This document shows, piece by piece, positions 60,348 through 64,000 of a stretch of DNA of 64,000 bases (positions are counted from its first letter, which is position 1; the number at the start of each line of letters is the position of its first letter). This stretch comes from Microbacterium sp. B35-30 (GTDB lineage: Bacteria > Actinomycetota > Actinomycetes > Actinomycetales > Microbacteriaceae), in contig NZ_MWLQ01000026.1 in the NCBI RefSeq assembly GCF_010634855.1, forward strand, positions 62,001 to 126,000, given 5' to 3'. Under the pieces are notes generated by a model. The model was not told the DNA's origin. It saw only the letters and a program-made list of their open reading frames with translations, and made no database searches. Made by a program: the position numbers and the translations under genes.

Positions 60348-62042
60348 ATGAATGGACTCGAGGTCACCGTCCTGCTCGGAATCACCGTCCTCACCGGTGC
60401 GATCCTGGCCCCGAAGCTCAGAGTGGCCGTCCCACTGCTGCTCGTCGTCGCGGGACTCGCGCTGGGGTTCATCCCGGAGGTGCGCGAGATCGAGCTGCCG
60501 CCCGAGACGGTGCTGCTGCTCTTCCTGCCGGTCCTGCTGTTCTGGGAGAGCATGACCACGTCGCTGCGTTCGATCATCCGGGACTTCCGCGGCATCGTCC
60601 TCATGAGCACGGCGCTCGTCGTCGCCAGCGCTTTCGCCGTCGCCGGCGTCGCCTACGCCCTCGGGCTGCCCTGGAACGCCGCGCTCATCCTCGGCGCCGC
60701 GGTCGCCCCGACCGACGCGACCGCGGTCGCTGCGCTCGGGCGCATGCTGCCGCGGCGCAACTTCATGAACCTCAAGGCCGAGAGCCTCACCAACGACGGG
60801 ACGGCGCTGGTCATATACGGGGTCGCCGTCGGTGTCGCCGCGGGCGGCCAGTACACCCCGCTCGACGTCACCGGCCTGGTGGTGCTGTCGTACGTGGGCG
60901 GTGCGGCGGCGGGTGTCGTCGTCGCGGGTCTCGCTTACCTCGTGATGCGACGCGTGCGCAACACGCTGAACCTCAACATCGCCCTGCTGCTCGTGCCGTT
61001 CACGGCGTTCCTGCTCGCCGAGCTCGTCCACGCGTCGGGTGTGCTGGCGGTCGTCGTGGCCGGACTCATCGTGGCGTACATCACGCCGCGGATCAGCACG
61101 GCGGCGTCGCGGCGTCAGGCGGCGTGGACATGGCCTCTCGGCTCGTTCCTTCTCAACGGCTCTCTGTTCGTGCTCATCGGCTTCGAAGTGCAGGCCGTCG
61201 CGCATGAGATCCCCGGGCGCGAGATCGGCTGGCTGGTGGTGGTCACCCTGGCGTCGTGGCTGGTGCTGCTCGTAGCCCGGTTCGTGTTCCAGACGACGTC
61301 GGTCATGATCATCCGCATGCTGGATCGCCGGCCATCTCAGCGACTGCGCCGGACCACGTACCGGGCGCGGATCGTGAGCGCGGTCGCCGGCTTCCGTGGC
61401 GCGGTGTCGCTGGCGATCGCGCTCTCTGTGCCCCTTACGACGACGGCCGGAGATCCGATGCCGGGGCGCGACGAGATCATCTTCGTCACGGCGGGCATCA
61501 TCCTGCTGACCCTCCTCGTGCAGGGACCCATCCTGCCTGCGGTCGTGCGGTGGGCCCGCCTCCCCGAGGACATGGCGATGCAGAGGGAGCTCGAACTCGC
61601 CGAGCGTGCGATCACCGGCGCGGCGCTGACGGCGATGAAGGATCTCGCCCACGACCACGGTGTCAGCGAGGAGACGCGCGACCGCCTCACGCGCGACTAC
61701 TACGACTACCTCGAGCGCAACAACGAGCGCGTGCAGGCGCGCGAGCAGGCCGAGGTCGACCGCAGGATCGTCGATCTCGACTCGATGATCGGGGCGACGG
61801 ATGCCGAGGCCGAGGCAGCCGCGACGGCCACTGCCGTGCTGGATCCGCCCGCTCCGCTGCCTTCGCCGCGCGAACGCGACGAGGAGTACTCGCGACTGCG
61901 GATCGCGCTCCTGGACCGCAAGCGCGAGGTGCTGTATCGGCTGCGCCGCGAGGGCGCCGTCGACGATGCCGTCGTGACGCAGATCCAGACCAGGCTCGAC
62001 GTGGAGGAGCTGCGCATCACGGGCATCGAGGTGCTCGACTGA
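60348..62042 (+). CDS. CPA1-type Na+/H+ antiporter
   Basis: A 564-residue monovalent cation/proton antiporter of the NhaP/CPA1 group. Twelve or so membrane helices occupy residues 1-420. The ion-binding region is AAVAPTDATAVAALGRMLP, followed by LTNDGTALVIYG, and a later helix GFRGAVSLAIALSVPL, all typical of the group. A long cytoplasmic tail (about 430-564) is charged and rich in Arg, Glu and Asp. The ATG at 60348 follows GAAGGGAGC. The tail probably regulates transport. The divergent AraC gene may control it. Confidence 0.88.
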   Translation: MNGLEVTVLLGITVLTGAILAPKLRVAVPLLLVVAGLALGFIPEVREIELPPETVLLLFLPVLLFWESMTTSLRSIIRDFRGIVLMSTALVVASAFAVAGVAYALGLPWNAALILGAAVAPTDATAVAALGRMLPRRNFMNLKAESLTNDGTALVIYGVAVGVAAGGQYTPLDVTGLVVLSYVGGAAAGVVVAGLAYLVMRRVRNTLNLNIALLLVPFTAFLLAELVHASGVLAVVVAGLIVAYITPRISTAASRRQAAWTWPLGSFLLNGSLFVLIGFEVQAVAHEIPGREIGWLVVVTLASWLVLLVARFVFQTTSVMIIRMLDRRPSQRLRRTTYRARIVSAVAGFRGAVSLAIALSVPLTTTAGDPMPGRDEIIFVTAGIILLTLLVQGPILPAVVRWARLPEDMAMQRELELAERAITGAALTAMKDLAHDHGVSEETRDRLTRDYYDYLERNNERVQAREQAEVDRRIVDLDSMIGATDAEAEAAATATAVLDPPAPLPSPRERDEEYSRLRIALLDRKREVLYRLRREGAVDDAVVTQIQTRLDVEELRITGIEVLD

Positions 62043-62086
62043 TTCTGCGGCCGATGGCGCGGCCGCCCGCCGCGTGAGGAAGGAGT

Positions 62087-62692
62087 TCAGGCCGCGGGTT
62101 CGCGCAGGCCGGCCGAGATGAGATCGGCGAGTGCGGGCAGGTCGGCGGCATCGGCCGGGCCGGCGAGCTCGTCGCCCGCCTCGAGCTCCTCGTCTGCCGA
62201 AAGGGCCGCGAGCGTCGGGGTCGTGATGATCGCGACCCAGGCCTCCGCGGCGATCCGCACGCGCCGTGCGGCGATCGGATGCAGGATGCTCGCGCCGAGC
62301 ACGCGTTCGACGATCGCCTGCAGCTGGCTGCGGTAGTCCCGCAGCCTCGCGCGCACCTCGGGGTGCGTCCGGTGCTCGCGCCACACGATGACGCGGCGCA
62401 CCGCCGACTCGCCCTGAAGTTCGCGGAGCCTCCCCGTGACGTTGAGCAGCGACTGCGCCGGGTCACCCTCGGCGATCAGCGCGGAGGTGTCGATGGGATC
62501 GAGATCGAGCCGTTCGCCCATCAGCGCGCGCAGCAGATCTGTCTTGCTGGGGAAGTAGTAGAAGAGCAGCCCCTTGGGCACGCCGGCCAGGTCGGCGATC
62601 GCCCCGGTCGGGGTGGCGTCGAAGCCGCGCTCGGCGAAGAGGCGCTCGGCCGCATCGAGGATGAGGATCCGGCTCTCCCGGCTTCGCGTCAT
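62087..62692 (-). CDS. TetR/AcrR family regulator
   Basis: A 201-residue TetR-type repressor. Residues about 5-55 contain ILDAAERLFAERGFDATPTG and AIADLAGVPKGLLFYYFPSK, the helix-turn-helix with its FYYF signature. The C-terminal domain is unrelated to the phn-operon TetR protein. It lies downstream of the SPW-repeat gene with 85 bases between, on the same strand, so they may be cotranscribed. A GACC-rich operator-like site overlaps the promoter of that gene. Confidence 0.87.
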   Translation of the reverse strand: MTRSRESRILILDAAERLFAERGFDATPTGAIADLAGVPKGLLFYYFPSKTDLLRALMGERLDLDPIDTSALIAEGDPAQSLLNVTGRLRELQGESAVRRVIVWREHRTHPEVRARLRDYRSQLQAIVERVLGASILHPIAARRVRIAAEAWVAIITTPTLAALSADEELEAGDELAGPADAADLPALADLISAGLREPAA

Positions 62693-62777
62693 CTCGGATC
62701 CTCAGGAAAGGCGCTGGGGCCGCCGGCGGTGTCCGGCGCCCCCGTCTCGACGGCGCACGTCAGTGGGGAGGGCACCC

Positions 62778-63134
62778 TCAGTGCGGGAGGGAACGGTCGT
62801 GCATCTGCATGGCCGGTCGGATGGCGAGGGCCGCGACGATCACCGCGACCGCCCCGCCGATCCAGCAGATCCAGGCGGCTGCGGAATCCATGCTGGCGTA
62901 ACCACCCAGCCACGGAGCGACGAACAGCACCGCACCGAGCGCGAGCTGCACGTACTCCATCGCGACCATCCCCGGCATCGCGAGGTTCATGACGCCGGCG
63001 GCGATCAGCAGGATGCCGACGATCAGCATCCATGGCATGGAGGCGCCCATCGGCGGCATGAACAGCGCCGCCACTGCGGCGACGAGGCCCACGACCACGG
63101 CGACCCAGTCCTCCCAACGAGTCCACTTGTTCAT
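62778..63134 (-). CDS. SPW-repeat family membrane protein
   Basis: A 118-residue protein with four hydrophobic helices, matching the SPW-repeat family, in which pairs of helices repeat: residues about 11-28 and 34-54, then 62-78 and 85-107. WEDWVAVVVGLVAAVAALF is the usual N-terminal segment. GAAGGAGGAG precedes the ATG. Function unknown. A promoter with a TetR-like operator lies immediately upstream. Confidence 0.8.
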   Translation of the reverse strand: MNKWTRWEDWVAVVVGLVAAVAALFMPPMGASMPWMLIVGILLIAAGVMNLAMPGMVAMEYVQLALGAVLFVAPWLGGYASMDSAAAWICWIGGAVAVIVAALAIRPAMQMHDRSLPH

Positions 63135-63186
63135 CGGAATCTCCTCCTTCGGAGACGGTGATGGCTCCCGATCGGGGGTCGATTCC

Positions 63187-63215
63187 ACGGTATTCCTGAC
63201 TGACCGACCGGTCAA
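63187..63215 (-). promoter_or_regulatory. Promoter with overlapping TetR-like operator
   Basis: On the minus strand TTGACC (63215-63210) and TACCGT (63192-63187) are separated by 17 bases, a good sigma-70-type promoter. The core GACCGGTC at 63207-63214, within the larger GACTGACCGACCGGTCA repeat, overlaps the -35 and spacer. This is a common arrangement for TetR operators, and the neighbouring tetR gene follows the SPW gene. Confidence 0.6.
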
Positions 63216-63256
63216 GATCCCTCCCGAACGCTCCCGTTGCGCTCCGTACGGCGGCG

Positions 63257-64000
63257 TCACACGCGGGTGGGCTGCCAGCCGAGCGCGGGGGCGACGTGCT
63301 TCGCGAACGACTCGACCATCCGCAGGTTGAACTCCACGCCGAGCTGACTGGGGATGGTGAGCATGAGCGTGTCTGCCGAGGCGATGGCGGCGTCGTTCTG
63401 GAGCTGCTCGACCAGCTCGTCGGGTTCCCCGGCATAGGTCTTGCCGAAGGTCGAGCGGATGCCGTCGATCACGCCGATCTGGTCGCCGTCCTGGCGTCCG
63501 CCGAAGTACATGCGCTCCTCGGCGGTGGTGATCGGGAAGATCGAGCGGCTCACCGAGACGCGCGGCTCGCCGGCGTGACCCGCCTCCCGCCACGCGGCGC
63601 GGAATCCGTCGATCTGCTCCGCCTGCAGGATGTCGAACGGCCGCCCGTCCGCCGAGGTGAGCAGCGTCGACGACATCAGGTTCACGCCCGTGCGGCCCGC
63701 CCACTCGGCGGACTCGCGGTTGCCGGCGCCCCACCACACGCGGGAGCGGAGCCCGGGGGAGTGCGGCTCGATGCGCTGCAACCCCGTGCCCCCGCCGCCG
63801 AACGGCGAAGAGTCGTCGCGCTCCGCCAGGCCTTCGCCCTCGATCGCACGCAGGAAGAGGTCGAAGTGCTCGCGGGCGATGTCCGCGCCGCGGGGGTCGC
63901 CTGACCCGGTGTATCCGAAAGCCTCGTAGCCGCGCACGACGGTCTCGGGTGACCCGCGGCTCACGCCGAGCGCGAGCCGGCCGCCGGAGATGAGGTCGAC
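63257..64000 (-). CDS. LLM class flavin-dependent oxidoreductase, 5' end outside window
   Basis: The frame is open from the stop at 63257 to the window edge (248 codons); the N-terminus lies outside. Residues visible include the LLM segment SGGRLALGVSRGSPETVVRG near the edge, followed by the luciferase-like barrel (NRESAEWAGRTGVNLM). It is a bacterial luciferase-like monooxygenase or F420/FMN-dependent oxidoreductase. Substrate and cofactor cannot be told from this part. Confidence 0.83.
   Translation of the reverse strand, partial: VDLISGGRLALGVSRGSPETVVRGYEAFGYTGSGDPRGADIAREHFDLFLRAIEGEGLAERDDSSPFGGGGTGLQRIEPHSPGLRSRVWWGAGNRESAEWAGRTGVNLMSSTLLTSADGRPFDILQAEQIDGFRAAWREAGHAGEPRVSVSRSIFPITTAEERMYFGGRQDGDQIGVIDGIRSTFGKTYAGEPDELVEQLQNDAAIASADTLMLTIPSQLGVEFNLRMVESFAKHVAPALGWQPTRV

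Overview
The window is about 70% GC, densely coded and full of typical actinobacterial genes. The gene set points to Microbacteriaceae, most likely Microbacterium: a DUF222/HNH (13E12-type) protein, a short DUF7882-type protein, DUF2510 repeats, an SPW-repeat membrane protein, and many genes that appear leaderless. I see no tRNA, rRNA, CRISPR array, prophage or insertion sequence. It reads as chromosomal core and accessory metabolism rather than a mobile island.

Layout. 1-2.7 kb: the 5' part of a DUF222 gene (minus), then a TrhO-type tRNA hydroxylase and a DUF3054 membrane protein. 2.9-6.9 kb: a translation-coupled phosphonate/phosphite uptake operon (phnD-phnC-phnE) ending in a tyrosine-phosphatase-like enzyme and a TetR regulator, with a candidate PhoP box upstream. 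7.0-8.8 kb: two membrane proteins. 9.0-12.1 kb: an osmoprotectant ABC importer operon (minus). 12.3-25.4 kb: oxidoreductases, a LAL/LuxR regulator, two alpha/beta hydrolases, a flavodoxin-like protein, DUF427, a PadR regulator with an ABC1 kinase, an SDR, 6-phosphogluconate dehydrogenase and a cold-shock protein. 26-31.2 kb: membrane proteins, msrB-msrA, an EEP-family hydrolase and a SulP transporter split by a frameshift. 31.4-41.2 kb: a GH13 enzyme, a glycosyltransferase, a NYN-domain protein, a secreted cell-wall protein behind an MtrA-like site, an M18 aminopeptidase, a zinc alcohol dehydrogenase and a cyclic-nucleotide-domain thioredoxin-reductase-like flavoprotein.

41.4-53.7 kb is the most distinctive region. 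It looks like a polysaccharide-utilisation locus: two sugar permeases, a Tat-type binding lipoprotein, an FAD oxidoreductase with a long C-terminal extension, a 1299-residue secreted multidomain enzyme with a distant GH9-like catalytic domain, and a secreted alginate-lyase-family enzyme, all co-directional. A divergent IclR regulator has palindromes in the shared promoter region. A GH9-like glucanase beside a uronate-lyase-like enzyme suggests an acidic polysaccharide with a beta-glucan-like backbone; the substrate is not established. The likely scheme is extracellular depolymerisation, import by the ABC system, cytoplasmic oxidation, and release of IclR repression by a sugar or uronate breakdown product.

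53.7-64 kb: stand-alone genes, namely a CoA-type Nudix hydrolase, a DUF2510 protein, an FMN-binding split-barrel protein, an HSL-type esterase, an HTH_42/AlkZ-like protein, a GNAT enzyme, a cupin, DUF7882, an AraC regulator, a CPA1 Na+/H+ antiporter, a TetR regulator with an SPW protein, and a truncated LLM flavin-dependent oxidoreductase.

Two window-wide patterns stand out. At least a dozen genes have a TANNNT hexamer 5 to 8 bases before the start codon and no Shine-Dalgarno, which suggests leaderless transcription. The heptamer GGATGCC (or GGCATCC) recurs about once per 800 bases, often using less-preferred codons, and forms several terminator-like stems.
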